Assembly (NCBI GenBank): GCA_015063845.1
Contig: SVTJ01000013.1
Span: 1-64,000 of the forward strand
DNA length: 64,000 nt
Direction: 5' to 3'
DNA from: Oscillospiraceae bacterium
GTDB lineage: Bacteria; Bacillota; Clostridia; Oscillospirales; CAG-272
The notes below the pieces were generated by a model that had not been told where the DNA came from, did not search any database, and worked only from the letters and a program-made list of their open reading frames with translations. Both the position numbers and the translations under genes were made by a program. The stretch's first letter is position 1. Each line of letters starts with the position of its first letter. This document shows, piece after piece, positions 8,274 to 19,303 of this stretch.

Positions 8274-10685
8274 ATGAGATATAATTCGAATACGTGTACC
8301 GTGGATATGTCCGTGCGCTCTCTTTGCGCGCTCGTCGCTAAGAGCGGAGACCTCGACGCGTCACGATTTACAAACGTTGAGGCACTCATTAGCGGTACAA
8401 AGGTACATAAAAAATTGCAAAAAGAGGCGGGCGGTTTTTATAATGCCGAGGTCACCCTCACAAATACCACTCTTTGCGACGGCTTGTATTTTACCGTCAG
8501 CGGCAGAGCGGACGGTATCATAAGAACTCCGAATGAAGCGATAGTTGACGAGATAAAGTGCGTGCGCCCATATGAGTTCTATCTCCCCCCAAAAGAGGCG
8601 CATATGGCACAGCTTAAGTGCTATTCGTACTTCCTTGCCGTACGTGACGGGCTTGATAAAGTAAAGGCGAGAATGACCTATTATAATACCGAGACCGAAA
8701 AAATTAAGTATTTCAATTATACGTTTGATATCTCAGACCTCAAAGCGTATTATTTCTCATTGCTCGAGGCAGCAGCTCCTTTCGCGCGAATAATGATAGA
8801 GCGTGAGCTCGACGTTCTCCCCGAGGCGGCAAGAGCGGTCTTTCCGTATACCGAGCTTCGCGAGGGGCAGGAGATGATGATAAGAGAGTGCTACGGAGCG
8901 ATAAAGAGAGGTCAGAAGCTTTTCGTTGAAGCTCCAACGGGCACGGGAAAGACTATTTCGTCGCTGTTTCCCACCGTAAGAGCACTCGGTGAGAAAAAGG
9001 TGGATAAGATATTTTACCTCACGGCAAAGGCAAGCACGAGAAGGGAGGCGTATGCGGGTACGTCTAAGCTCTTTTCGGCAGGTGTCAAGCTGAGAGCTGT
9101 CGTGCTCAATTCAAAGGAGAGCGCGTGTATGTGTGAGGCAAGGCAGGGATCCTGGCATAATCTCTGCAATCCCGACGACTGCCCATACGCAAAGGGATAC
9201 TACGACAAGGTAAATTCCGCGCTTATCGAATTGCTGACGGGCGGTAACGGATATCCCGCAAAGACGGTGGCTGCCGTGGCAAAGAAATACGGCATATGCC
9301 CATATGAGCTCTCCCTTGATCTGTCGGAATATTGCGACGTTATAATTTGCGACTACAATTACGCATTTGACCCGTCCGTATATCTCCGCAGATATTTTGG
9401 TGACGACGGAAAACGCGAGAAATACGTTTTTCTCATAGACGAGGCGCACAACCTTGCGGACAGAGCGAGGGATATGTATTCGGCTGTTCTCAAAATGCTG
9501 GACTTTGGCGCGGTGAGACAACTGCTCGGAGAGAGCGACGGAGAGCTTGACTGCGCTTTCGGTGAGATACTTCGCGAGCTGTTGGGGCTCAGAGAACTTT
9601 GCAGCGACAGTATAGTTAAGGATGCAGACGGCGTTGAGAGAGGCTTCTATCTCAGCCGTGAGCCGCTCGCAGAGCTTTGCGAAAAGCTTGATATATTTAA
9701 GAAAAAATGCGACGCGTGGATGCGTCGTTCTAAGGAGCACGAGGCGTACGACGCGGTGTACTCACTCTGCTCGTCCGTGCGAAAGTATCTATGTATAAAC
9801 GAATACTTCGATAAGGGCTTTTTATGCTACGTTGAGCTTGGTGGCGGAGACATTACGGTAAAGACGTATTGTCTTGACCCGTCCGCCGTTATGAAGACAC
9901 TTTTGAACAGAGCCACGTCCTCGGTAATGTTCTCGGCAACGCTCACTCCCGCAGAGTACTTCTGCGACGTGCTCGGCTGCGCTGAGGACGGCGTGAGCGT
10001 AACGCTTCCGTCTCCCTTTGACAGTGAAAAGCTTTGCGTGGCTGTGGCTGATTACGTGAGCACGAGATATGACGACCGAGCAGCCAATACGGCAAGATAC
10101 GTTTCAATTATTGCCGCTTCAGTGTCCGCGAGGGCGGGGAACTATATCGTGTATTTCCCATCGTATGAATGCCTTGATAAGGTCTATCGCGCATTCGTGA
10201 CCAAGTATCCGTCGGTCGAGACGGTGGTGCAGAAGCGCAATATGAAGCTTTATGAGAAAGAGGAATTTCTGTCTGGCTTTAAGGCGGATACGGGCAAGCT
10301 CCGTATAGGCTTTTGCGTGCTTGGCGGTGCTTTCTCCGAGGGCGTTGACCTGCCGGGTACGCGCCTTATAGGAACTGTCATATTCGGCACAGGGCTTCCC
10401 GGGCTATCCAACGAGAGAAATATCATAAGAGATTATTTCGATGAGGATACGGGAACCGGTTACGACTACGCATATACCTATCCGGGAATGAATAACGTGC
10501 TTCAGGCGGCAGGTAGAGTGATAAGGACCGAGAATGATATGGGTATCGTGGTGCTTGTTGACGACAGATATGCCACCCCTCAGTACACACGGCTGTTCCC
10601 ACAGTCGTGGAAACACGTCCAATATGCAAGAAATGCCCGTTCGCTTGCAGAAATTGCAACGCGATTTTGGAAAAACAAAGGATAA
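8274..10685 (+). CDS. PD-(D/E)XK nuclease - XPD/DinG-type Fe-S helicase fusion
   Basis: The 803-residue enzyme combines a nuclease-like N-terminus with a superfamily 2 DNA helicase. In the N-terminal part D80, E93-x-K95 and Q113...Y117 (GRAD, DEIK, QLKCYSY) match a RecB/Cas4-like PD-(D/E)XK core. The helicase has Walker A PTGTGKT (221-227), DEAH (389-392) and C-terminal motifs ending in a QAAGRVIR element. Cysteines 285, 287, 298, 303 and 342 probably supply the four ligands of a 4Fe-4S cluster, as in XPD and DinG. It probably acts in DNA repair or processing of recombination or replication intermediates. ATG 8274 follows AAGGAGGGGG. The gene is transcribed alone. Confidence 0.85.
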   Translation: MRYNSNTCTVDMSVRSLCALVAKSGDLDASRFTNVEALISGTKVHKKLQKEAGGFYNAEVTLTNTTLCDGLYFTVSGRADGIIRTPNEAIVDEIKCVRPYEFYLPPKEAHMAQLKCYSYFLAVRDGLDKVKARMTYYNTETEKIKYFNYTFDISDLKAYYFSLLEAAAPFARIMIERELDVLPEAARAVFPYTELREGQEMMIRECYGAIKRGQKLFVEAPTGTGKTISSLFPTVRALGEKKVDKIFYLTAKASTRREAYAGTSKLFSAGVKLRAVVLNSKESACMCEARQGSWHNLCNPDDCPYAKGYYDKVNSALIELLTGGNGYPAKTVAAVAKKYGICPYELSLDLSEYCDVIICDYNYAFDPSVYLRRYFGDDGKREKYVFLIDEAHNLADRARDMYSAVLKMLDFGAVRQLLGESDGELDCAFGEILRELLGLRELCSDSIVKDADGVERGFYLSREPLAELCEKLDIFKKKCDAWMRRSKEHEAYDAVYSLCSSVRKYLCINEYFDKGFLCYVELGGGDITVKTYCLDPSAVMKTLLNRATSSVMFSATLTPAEYFCDVLGCAEDGVSVTLPSPFDSEKLCVAVADYVSTRYDDRAANTARYVSIIAASVSARAGNYIVYFPSYECLDKVYRAFVTKYPSVETVVQKRNMKLYEKEEFLSGFKADTGKLRIGFCVLGGAFSEGVDLPGTRLIGTVIFGTGLPGLSNERNIIRDYFDEDTGTGYDYAYTYPGMNNVLQAAGRVIRTENDMGIVVLVDDRYATPQYTRLFPQSWKHVQYARNARSLAEIATRFWKNKG

Positions 10686-10693
10686 AATGGTGT

Positions 10694-10709
10694 AAAATGT
10701 TAACATTTT
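10694..10709. promoter_or_regulatory. Perfect 16-bp palindrome, possible operator
   Basis: AAAATGTTAACATTTT is self-complementary over all 16 bases. It lies 20 bp upstream of the -35 box of the aminotransferase promoter. A regulator-binding role is inferred from symmetry and position only. Confidence 0.35.
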
Positions 10710-10729
10710 GCAAAATGCAAAAATAATTC

Positions 10730-10758
10730 TTGCTTTTTGGTAGGAAGTATGATATAAT
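10730..10758 (+). promoter_or_regulatory. Promoter of the aminotransferase gene
   Basis: TTGCTT (10730-10735), a 17-bp spacer and TATAAT (10753-10758). Confidence 0.7.
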
Positions 10759-10808
10759 ATTCACCGTTATTGATATTAAAGATTATTATCCATTGTTTGG
10801 AGGAGAAA

Positions 10809-12095
10809 ATGACCTATTTGCAGATGTCCCGCAATGAGCTTTTGGCAGAGCAGAGCAGCCTTGCGGCACAGTATGAAGAGATAAGATCGAGAGGACTTTC
10901 GCTTGACCTTTCTCGCGGTAAGCCGGGTAAGAGCCAGCTTGACCTTATGGACGATATGCTCACTTGTGTGAGCCGTGCGTCAGACCTTGTTGCAGAGAAT
11001 GGCTTCGACTGCCGTAACTATGGCGTGCTTGATGGTATTCCCGAGGCAAAGAGAATGTTCGCAGAGCTTCTCGGTATTCCCGAGAAGTATATAATAGTCG
11101 GCGGTAACTCCTCGCTCAACCTTATGTACGACGAGATGGCTCGCGCAATGCTTTACGGTGTTGCGGGAAGCGACAAGCCTTGGGGTAAATATGAGAGCGT
11201 GAAGTTTATCTGTCCCGCGCCCGGTTATGACAGACATTTTGCTATTTGTCAGTCGCTCGGAATAGAGATGATAACCGTAAAAATGACGGAGAACGGCCCC
11301 GATATGGACGCTGTTGAGTCACTTGTTGCATCTGATGATACCGTCAAGGGTATTTGGTGCTGTCCTAAGTATTCTAACCCCGACGGATACACGTATTCCG
11401 ACGATACCGTACGCCGCCTTGCCTCTATGAAGTGCGCTGCAAAGGACTTCAGAATATTCTGGGATAACGCATATGCCGTTCACGAGCTTTATGCTGAGGG
11501 TGGTGACACGCTTCTTGACATCTTTGCCGAGTGCGAGAAGGCAGGAAACACGGACAGAGCATTCTATTTTGCTTCCACATCGAAGATATCCTTTCCCGGA
11601 GCAGGTGTTGCTATATTCGCGGCATCCGAAAACAATCTCGCTCAGATAAAGCCTATCATGGCGGCTCAGACGATCGGTTACGATAAGATAAACCAGATAA
11701 GACACGTCAAGTATTTTGTGAATGCTGAGAATATCCACAAGCATATGCAGAAGCTTGCGACTGTTATACGTCCGAAGTTCGAGATAGTTGAAAAGACACT
11801 TTCGTCAGCGCTTAACGGAACGGGAGCGGCTAATTGGACGCACCCCAAGGGCGGCTATTTTGTCAGTCTTTACGTTATGAACGGCTGCGCTAAGAGAACG
11901 TACGCTCTTTGTAAGGATGCGGGCGTTGTGCTGACAAACGTCGGCGCTACGTATCCTTATGGCAACGACCCCGACGACAGCAATATCCGTATCGCGCCCA
12001 CCTTCCCGTCCAACGAGGACCTTGAGGTCGCTATGCAGGTGCTTGTGCTGTGCGTAAGACTTGCCGTAATTGAGAAGATACTCGAAACTAAATAA
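10809..12095 (+). CDS. Class I-like PLP aminotransferase (aspartate aminotransferase subgroup)
   Basis: This 428-residue fold-type I enzyme probably transfers the amino group of aspartate or a related amino acid to 2-oxoglutarate. It matches the atypical bacterial aspartate aminotransferase family that begins with a [14 protein letters not shown] signature. The PLP-lysine is in the [11 protein letters not shown] motif, and [12 protein letters not shown] and [11 protein letters not shown] provide the cofactor-binding Asn and Asp. The start is taken at ATG 10809, 5 nt after GGAGGAG; an in-frame TTG at 10770 upstream of that ribosome site is less likely. The gene is monocistronic, with its own promoter and a bidirectional terminator. 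Exact substrate is not settled by sequence. Confidence 0.85.
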   Translation: MTYLQMSRNELLAEQSSLAAQYEEIRSRGLSLDLSRGKPGKSQLDLMDDMLTCVSRASDLVAENGFDCRNYGVLDGIPEAKRMFAELLGIPEKYIIVGGNSSLNLMYDEMARAMLYGVAGSDKPWGKYESVKFICPAPGYDRHFAICQSLGIEMITVKMTENGPDMDAVESLVASDDTVKGIWCCPKYSNPDGYTYSDDTVRRLASMKCAAKDFRIFWDNAYAVHELYAEGGDTLLDIFAECEKAGNTDRAFYFASTSKISFPGAGVAIFAASENNLAQIKPIMAAQTIGYDKINQIRHVKYFVNAENIHKHMQKLATVIRPKFEIVEKTLSSALNGTGAANWTHPKGGYFVSLYVMNGCAKRTYALCKDAGVVLTNVGATYPYGNDPDDSNIRIAPTFPSNEDLEVAMQVLVLCVRLAVIEKILETK

Positions 12096-12098
12096 AAA

Positions 12099-12138
12099 AA
12101 AGCATTTATGACACGTTTTTGCGTGTCATAAATGCTTT
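12099..12138. terminator. Bidirectional terminator
   Basis: AAAGCATTTATGACACG (12099-12115) pairs with its complement at 12122-12138. A and T tracts on the two sides let it serve both the aminotransferase gene and the convergent membrane gene. Confidence 0.85.
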
Positions 12139-12532
12139 ATGAGAGCTTTTTTTCGAGCTTTGCAAGTAGGCGAAGAACTATAAGTACGATGAGTGAGAGC
12201 GCGCACCACAGCATAGACCAGGTCACGCTTATTACCTTGAAAATAGCGGCAGTGCCGTAGAACCATATCGGGTCGTGAAGCACATACATATAGTAACCGC
12301 CTATAATAAGCTCAAAAAATGTTACCGCAAGTCCGCCGAGAATGGCTTTTATAAATATTGAGCATTTCAGCTTATCCTCAATGATGGATATGCTGACCAG
12401 AGATAATCCGCCAAGCACCAGCATCATCGGGTGCGTGTCACCTCTGTCGAGTGTTGTGCGGAAGGTGTATTCCAAAAGAAAATACAACGCTCCGCCTATA
12501 AAGAATCGCCTTATATATTTCATCTTGAACAT
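12137..12532 (-). CDS. Small multi-pass membrane protein, CmpB/PF06541-like
   Basis: This 131-residue integral membrane protein has about four hydrophobic segments. The N-terminal pattern FFIGGALYFLLEYTFR...THPMMLVLGG resembles the family named putative ABC-transporter type IV (CmpB), whose function is not established. No ATPase or other transporter part is nearby. The start is ambiguous between 12532 and the in-frame ATG three codons downstream. It is convergent with the aminotransferase gene and divergent from the radical SAM gene. Confidence 0.6.
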   Translation of the reverse strand: MFKMKYIRRFFIGGALYFLLEYTFRTTLDRGDTHPMMLVLGGLSLVSISIIEDKLKCSIFIKAILGGLAVTFFELIIGGYYMYVLHDPIWFYGTAAIFKVISVTWSMLWCALSLIVLIVLRLLAKLEKKLS

Positions 12533-12614
12533 CCTATCATCAGGTGATATGGATATATATTAACATACTTTTGGATTTTTTTCAATAGTAAATATAAAAG
12601 AAAGGATAAGGGTT

Positions 12615-13574
12615 ATGAAGCAAACGCAGAGAACTCAAAATCCATTTGAATACAGTGACAGCAACAAGAGGTATTATACCTACGACTATTATTTGCGCCG
12701 CACCTTTGGCGGAAAATGCGCGAAAATACCGCTTGATATAGGTCTTAGCTGCCCGAATATCGACGGACGCTGCTCGGTCGGCGGATGCATATACTGCTCG
12801 GGTCGCGGAAGCGGAGATTTTGCTGAGGCGTGCACGCTGAGTGTCGGGGAGCAATACCGAATAGTCAGGGAAAAGCTGTCGTCAAAGTGGAGCACGCAGA
12901 GGTGTATTCCGTATTTTCAAGCTCATACGAACACTTACGCGCCGCTGTCGGTCTTAAAAAAGCATTTTGAAGAGGCACTCGCACTTGAGGGGGCGGTCGG
13001 CTTGAATATAGCCACACGCGCGGATTGCCTTGAGGACGACGTTGTGGAATACCTCGCAGAGCTTGCAGGGAGGACTGTGCTGACAGTAGAGCTTGGACTT
13101 CAAACGGTACACGACAGTACGGCAAAGCATATCAACCGAGGACATACCTTTGAGGATTTTGTGGACGGCTTTTGCAAGCTGCGCGCGGCATCTCCCAAGA
13201 TAAATATATGCGTTCACCTTATTTTCGGACTGCCGCATGAGACCGACGAGATGATGCTGGAAAGCGTAAAAAGGGTCGCAGAGCTTCATCCCGAACAGGT
13301 GAAGATACATCTTTTGCACGTCATAAGAGGAACGGAAATGGCGAGAATGTATCTTAACGGGGAATACGTGCCGCTCGAAAAGGAGCACTACGTTGGTCTT
13401 GTGGCAGACGCGATAGAGCTTTTGCCGCCCGACGTTGTCGTTGCAAGACTTACGGGCGACGGTATGGCAGACGATCTGCTCGCGCCCGAATGGAGCAAGC
13501 GCAAGGTCTCGGTGATAAATGACATCGATAAGCTGCTCTATGAGAGAAATAGTTACCAAGGTAAAAGAATATAG
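12615..13574 (+). CDS. Radical SAM protein, TIGR01212/YtqA (YhcC) family
   Basis: The 319-residue protein matches the YhcC/YtqA radical SAM family. The N-terminal signature CPN.DGRCSVGGCIYC gives the widely spaced C-x(n)-C-x2-C cluster motif of this family, which binds the 4Fe-4S cluster that cleaves S-adenosylmethionine. IHLLHVIRGT.MA near the C-terminus is also typical. Bacillus subtilis YtqA (MnmL) has been reported in tRNA wobble-uridine modification, usually beside the methyltransferase YtqB. No ytqB-like gene is adjacent here, so function is transferred by family only. The RBS is AAGGATAAGGG; a terminator follows at 13580. Confidence 0.82.
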   Translation: MKQTQRTQNPFEYSDSNKRYYTYDYYLRRTFGGKCAKIPLDIGLSCPNIDGRCSVGGCIYCSGRGSGDFAEACTLSVGEQYRIVREKLSSKWSTQRCIPYFQAHTNTYAPLSVLKKHFEEALALEGAVGLNIATRADCLEDDVVEYLAELAGRTVLTVELGLQTVHDSTAKHINRGHTFEDFVDGFCKLRAASPKINICVHLIFGLPHETDEMMLESVKRVAELHPEQVKIHLLHVIRGTEMARMYLNGEYVPLEKEHYVGLVADAIELLPPDVVVARLTGDGMADDLLAPEWSKRKVSVINDIDKLLYERNSYQGKRI

Positions 13575-13579
13575 AATTA

Positions 13580-13612
13580 AAGCAAGCCGAGTTTATCTTG
13601 GCTTGCTTTTTT
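13580..13612 (+). terminator. Rho-independent terminator
   Basis: AAGCAAGCC pairs with GGCTTGCTT and is followed by a T run; it ends the radical SAM gene. Confidence 0.85.
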
Positions 13613-13616
13613 ATGC

Positions 13617-13927
13617 TAAATTAGGATTTGTCGGGGACGCGTTTTTTTGAGGGAAACTTCTTTCAAGAAGTTTCCCTCAAACTCCCTTCAAGAACTTTAA
13701 AACAAAATAGTTATTGTTACAGCCATAGGAAATATATAACTTTATTGTTTTTCTCTGAGGTAAAAACTCGTCGGACCCTACGTACCGACGAGTTTTATGG
13801 GTATTTGAACGTTCTGCACTACAATGAGCTTTTCAGCCCAATTAAAAAAATAATAATTTCTTTGTGTTAAAGTTCTTAGAGGGGAACACTCGCAAGCCTG
13901 TGCGAACACACCGATAAATCTAATTTG
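13617..13927 (+). repeat. Module C repeat (long copy, forward)
   Basis: This copy starts with TTAGGATTTGTCGGGGACGCG and the AGGGAAACTTCTT hairpin. It then holds an interior of about 85 bp (13680-13765) that recurs inverted at 56958-57045. An additional terminator-like hairpin AAAACTCGTCGG...CCGACGAGTTTT is at 13766-13797. It ends in the motif CCGATAAATC at 13911-13920, which is shared with module A. No gene is seen in it. Confidence 0.8.
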
Positions 13928-14135
13928 AAAGTGCACAAATGGCATCGCATTGCAACAAAGGCTCCCTGCGGAGGGAGCTGTCGAGCGAATGCGAGACTGA
14001 GGGAGAGCGCGTGTACAATAGCGTTATATCTTACCTCCGTATGCACGCCAGCTCCTTCCACCACTTCGTGGTCCCCCTCCCTCTCGGAGGGAGGCTTATG
14101 GGTGCTGTGCGAACACACCGATAAATCCTAATTTG
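13909..14135 (+). repeat. Module A repeat (copy 2)
   Basis: Almost identical to the copy at 2790-3014 and in the same orientation; bounded by CCGATAAATC(C)TAATT motifs on both sides. It differs mainly by a few single bases and lacks one C in the left motif. Confidence 0.85.
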
Positions 14136-14170
14136 AATAATTCTATACGCTTTGATTTTTTAAACTAATA

Positions 14171-16240
<2,070 letters not shown>

Positions 16241-16243
16241 ATT

Positions 16244-16807
16244 TCAATTTCCAACGTATTCCACTATTCCTTGATATATCCCCTCTGCAAAAAGCGCGGG
16301 ATTGTCGCGCATAAGAAATGCGTCACCGGGATTTGTGATAAAACCGAGCTCTATGAGAACGGCGGGCATAGCGGTCTTACGCAGGACGTAAAGATTGGTG
16401 CGTACCTGCATACCGCGATTTCGAAGGCCCGTGACGTCGGTCATTCGTCTGAGTATCGCCTCGCCGAATGAAAAGGCGACAGAGGGGCGTGAGAACGCAA
16501 AGCCCTCGCTTCCCGAGGCGGCGGATATGTTGGAAGCGTTGGCGTGCAAGCTTATAAAGTAGTCGGCGCCCCATGCATTTGCGTCGGCAACACGCAAGCG
16601 CAGACTTGAGGAGTTGGACGTGCCTATGGTCGTCGTGGGGGTTGGCCTTGAAAGGCGAGCCTCATAATCGGGATTTGCGTTAAGACGACGGGCAAGCTCT
16701 ATGCCTATAGGATAGACGAGATCCTGCTCGCGCAGACCGTTGCCTTCAGCCCCCGCATTTGGGCTTTGAGGGTTATGACCTTGGTCGATATATATTTTAG
16801 TTGCCAT
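16244..16807 (-). CDS. N-acetylmuramoyl-L-alanine amidase (Amidase_3)
   Basis: The 187-residue protein is a single zinc-dependent Amidase_3 domain that cleaves the bond between muramic acid and the stem peptide. The metal and catalytic residues are visible as IDQGHNPQ..NAGAEGNGLRE, SLHANA and LIELGFITNPGD. There is no signal peptide or cell-wall-binding domain. That is unusual for a vegetative wall amidase and may suggest use inside the mother cell or release after lysis; this is inference. The start follows GGGAGACGG. It converges with ligA. Confidence 0.85.
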   Translation of the reverse strand: MATKIYIDQGHNPQSPNAGAEGNGLREQDLVYPIGIELARRLNANPDYEARLSRPTPTTTIGTSNSSSLRLRVADANAWGADYFISLHANASNISAASGSEGFAFSRPSVAFSFGEAILRRMTDVTGLRNRGMQVRTNLYVLRKTAMPAVLIELGFITNPGDAFLMRDNPALFAEGIYQGIVEYVGN

Positions 16808-16873
16808 ATTCCGTCTCCCTGTAAAAAATGTTCTTTACAGTATATTCAGCGAGAACGGAAAAGTTGAATGCAA

Positions 16874-16897
16874 TGCAAATTAGGATCATAGGTGTGT
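16874..16897 (+). repeat. Solitary degenerate repeat-family terminus
   Basis: CAAATTAGGATCATAGGTGTGTTCGG resembles the family motif plus the GTGTTCGC stretch that follows it in module D. No module interior follows, so it is probably a relic of a lost repeat. Confidence 0.4.
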
Positions 16898-16958
16898 TCG
16901 GCAACCGACAAAACACAATTTACAATTCAGCATTACCAACTCATAAAGAGGTACTTAT

Positions 16959-17816
16959 ATGAACTTAGAAGAAAAAAATAAAATAGTTGGCGGTACGCTG
17001 TACGTGGTGGCAACGCCTATCGGTAATCTCGCTGACCTTAGCGAGCGAGCAATAAAAACACTATCCGAGGTGGATTTTATCGCCGCTGAGGATACGAGAA
17101 ATACTCTGCGTCTACTTGGCGCGCTGAATATTTCAAAATCCCTTGTTTCATATCACGACCATAATCGCCGTGAGGCAGGGGAGAGAATAGTCGCCCGACT
17201 GGGAGAGGGCGAGAGCTGCGCGCTCGTTACCGATGCGGGTACTCCCGCTATATCAGACCCAGGTGAGGACCTCGTTGTGCTGTGCGCTGAGCGCGGTATT
17301 CCTGTAACAAGTGTTCCCGGCGCTTGCGCGTTCGTAACGGCACTCACCCTCTCCGCTCTCCCCACAGCCCGATTTGTCTTTGAGGGCTTTTTGCCCGTGA
17401 AGAGCAAGGAGAGACGTGAACGCCTCGGCACGCTCCAAAAAGAAGAACGCACTTTTATACTTCACGAAGCTCCGCATAAGCTCAAAACAACGCTTTGCGA
17501 CCTTCGCGAGTGTCTTGGCGCTGATAGGCGCATCTCTCTTTGCCGTGAGCTCACAAAGCTCAATGAGGAGGTCGTGCGTACAACGCTCGGTGAGGCGGTC
17601 GACTTTTATTCGGAGCACGAGCCGAGAGGAGAATACGTGCTGGTAATAGACGGTAAGGCGAATGTCGATAATGAGAACAAAAATGATATGACACCCACTG
17701 AGGCGATCGCATATTATGAGAGCAGCGGAATGACTAAAAAGGACGCTATAAAGGCGGCAGCAAAGCTCTTGGGACTTCCTAAAAATGAGGTCTATAAATA
17801 TACGGTGAACGACTGA
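16959..17816 (+). CDS. rsmI: 16S rRNA 2'-O-ribose C1402 methyltransferase RsmI
   Basis: RsmI uses SAM to methylate the ribose of C1402 in the 16S rRNA decoding centre. The 285-residue protein has the family N-terminus LYVVATPIGNLADLS.RA and the AEDTRNT, LVTDAGTPAISDPG and VPGACAFVTAL motifs of the tetrapyrrole-methylase-like fold. The C-terminal extension ends in TKKDAIKAAAKLLGLPKNEVYK. It stands alone between the amidase (divergent) and asd. Confidence 0.95.
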   Translation: MNLEEKNKIVGGTLYVVATPIGNLADLSERAIKTLSEVDFIAAEDTRNTLRLLGALNISKSLVSYHDHNRREAGERIVARLGEGESCALVTDAGTPAISDPGEDLVVLCAERGIPVTSVPGACAFVTALTLSALPTARFVFEGFLPVKSKERRERLGTLQKEERTFILHEAPHKLKTTLCDLRECLGADRRISLCRELTKLNEEVVRTTLGEAVDFYSEHEPRGEYVLVIDGKANVDNENKNDMTPTEAIAYYESSGMTKKDAIKAAAKLLGLPKNEVYKYTVND

Positions 17817-17929
17817 AAAAAATGCATACCTTGCATAAAAAGCTTCAAAATTACACACTTTTATCATTCATTCATAATTTTTTCGCCGTATAAGACAAAG
17901 AATTCTACATTTTATACGCATAAAATCCC

Positions 17930-17958
17930 TTGATTTTCGTGGACTTATGTGATATGAT
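17930..17958 (+). promoter_or_regulatory. Promoter of asd
   Basis: TTGATT (17930-17935), a 17-bp spacer and TATGAT (17953-17958). An overlapping TATAAT at 17958-17963 would need a 22-bp spacer and is less likely. Confidence 0.6.
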
Positions 17959-18002
17959 ATAATATATGATTTTTGTTAATAATATGAAAGGAATATATAG
18001 AT

Positions 18003-19079
18003 ATGGAAAAGATGAAGGTCGGCGTCGTTGGCGCCACAGGTATGGTAGGACAGCGCTTTCTCACACTTCTTGCAGACCACCCCTATTTTGAGGTGACAGC
18101 TCTTGTAGCAAGCCCCAGAACGGCAGGCAAGACTTACGAGGAGGCTGTTGAGGGAAGATGGAAGATGAAAACTCCTATCCCCGAGCAGTTCAAGAAAATG
18201 GTAGTTATGAACAGTAACGACATAGAGGCTGTCGGCAAGCTCGTAAGCTTCGTGTTCTGCGCTGTTGATATGAAGAAGGACGAGATCAAGGCTCTTGAGG
18301 AAGCTTATGCTAAGGCTGAGATCCCCGTTGTATCCAATAACTCGGCAAACCGTTGGACACCCGACGTTCCTATGGTGATTCCCGAAATAAACGATGCTCA
18401 CCTTGAGATCATTGCGGCTCAGAGAAAGAGACTGGGAACAAAGAGAGGTTTTATTGCTGTTAAGCCTAACTGCTCTATCCAGTCCTACGTTCCCGCGCTC
18501 ACACCTCTTCTTAAGTACGGCATCAAGGAAGTTGTTGCTACCACCTATCAGGCAATATCGGGCGCAGGTAAGACATTCAACGAGTGGCCTGAGATGATAG
18601 ATAACGTCATCCCCTTTATCGGCGGCGAGGAAGAGAAGAGCGAGCAGGAGCCTCTGCGCGTTTGGGGTAAGGTTGAGAACGGCGAGATAGTTAAGGCTGA
18701 AGCACCCGTTATCACAACTCAGTGTATCCGCGTTCCCGTAACTGACGGACATACCGCGGCAGTATTCGTAAAGTTTGAGAATAAGCCCTCTAAGGATGAG
18801 ATACTCAAGGCATGGAAGGAGTTCTCGGGCAAGCCTCAAAGCCTCGGACTTCCTCACGCGCCCGAGCAGTTCATCACATATTTTGAAGAGGATAACCGTC
18901 CTCAGGCAGCTCTTGACCGCGACATTTACGGCGGTATGGGAGTAACTGTGGGCAGACTTCGCGAGGATAAGATATACGACTATAAGTTCGTAGGTCTTTC
19001 GCACAACACGCTCCGCGGTGCGGCAGGCGGCGCTGTGCTTATCGCAGAGCTTCTTTACAGAGAAGGTTATTTCAACTGA
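18003..19079 (+). CDS. asd: Aspartate-semialdehyde dehydrogenase
   Basis: This enzyme reduces aspartyl phosphate to aspartate semialdehyde with NADPH, feeding threonine, methionine, lysine and diaminopimelate synthesis. The 358-residue protein has the Rossmann motif VGATGMVGQRF at 9-19, the catalytic cysteine in KPNCSIQSY and the FNEWPEMIDN segment. The length and the ISGAGKTF and GGEEEKSEQEP stretches fit the longer archaeal/fungal-type subfamily rather than the E. coli type. It is monocistronic. No dap genes are adjacent. Confidence 0.93.
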   Translation: MEKMKVGVVGATGMVGQRFLTLLADHPYFEVTALVASPRTAGKTYEEAVEGRWKMKTPIPEQFKKMVVMNSNDIEAVGKLVSFVFCAVDMKKDEIKALEEAYAKAEIPVVSNNSANRWTPDVPMVIPEINDAHLEIIAAQRKRLGTKRGFIAVKPNCSIQSYVPALTPLLKYGIKEVVATTYQAISGAGKTFNEWPEMIDNVIPFIGGEEEKSEQEPLRVWGKVENGEIVKAEAPVITTQCIRVPVTDGHTAAVFVKFENKPSKDEILKAWKEFSGKPQSLGLPHAPEQFITYFEEDNRPQAALDRDIYGGMGVTVGRLREDKIYDYKFVGLSHNTLRGAAGGAVLIAELLYREGYFN

Positions 19080-19094
19080 TGTCGTCAAAATCCA

Positions 19095-19123
19095 TTGACA
19101 AAACTCTTTTATCGGTTTATAAT
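19095..19123 (+). promoter_or_regulatory. Consensus promoter of the riboswitch leader
   Basis: TTGACA (19095-19100), exactly 17 bp, then TATAAT (19118-19123). Transcription would begin near 19130, just before the aptamer. Confidence 0.9.
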
Positions 19124-19132
19124 AATATGTAG

Positions 19133-19236
19133 TAAAAGGGAGTAGTTTGCAAGGGCAAATGTCTTTGCTCGGTAGTTCGTCAATACGCTCATATGAGCCG
19201 GACTGCCGTAAACTAAGGTTTAAAACAAGACTTTTA
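19133..19236 (+). promoter_or_regulatory. yybP-ykoY-type (Mn2+) riboswitch aptamer
   Basis: The leader shows the conserved yybP-ykoY landmarks: AAAAGGGAGTAG at the 5' side, CGTCAATACG followed by a CTCATATGAG hairpin and CCGGA (19178-19202), and CAAGACTTTTA (19226-19236) closing the outer stem with TAAAAG (19133-19138). An inner helix pairs 19171-19179 with 19199-19207. Known members sense Mn2+ and switch on exporters or related genes; alx-type members also respond to alkaline pH. Here the 3' strand of the outer stem is also the 5' arm of the terminator, which predicts ligand-ON control. Identification is from memory of the consensus. Confidence 0.8.
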
Positions 19237-19265
19237 GCGTTTTTTCGGTAAAAGTCTTGTTTTTT
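19224..19265 (+). terminator. Riboswitch-controlled attenuator
   Basis: AACAAGACTTTTA (19224-19236) pairs perfectly with TAAAAGTCTTGTT (19249-19261), followed by a T run. The 5' arm overlaps the aptamer closing strand, so aptamer and terminator are mutually exclusive. Confidence 0.88.
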
Positions 19266-19303
19266 GTGCAAACTACTAATACAATAAAAGAAAGGTTACT
19301 AAT

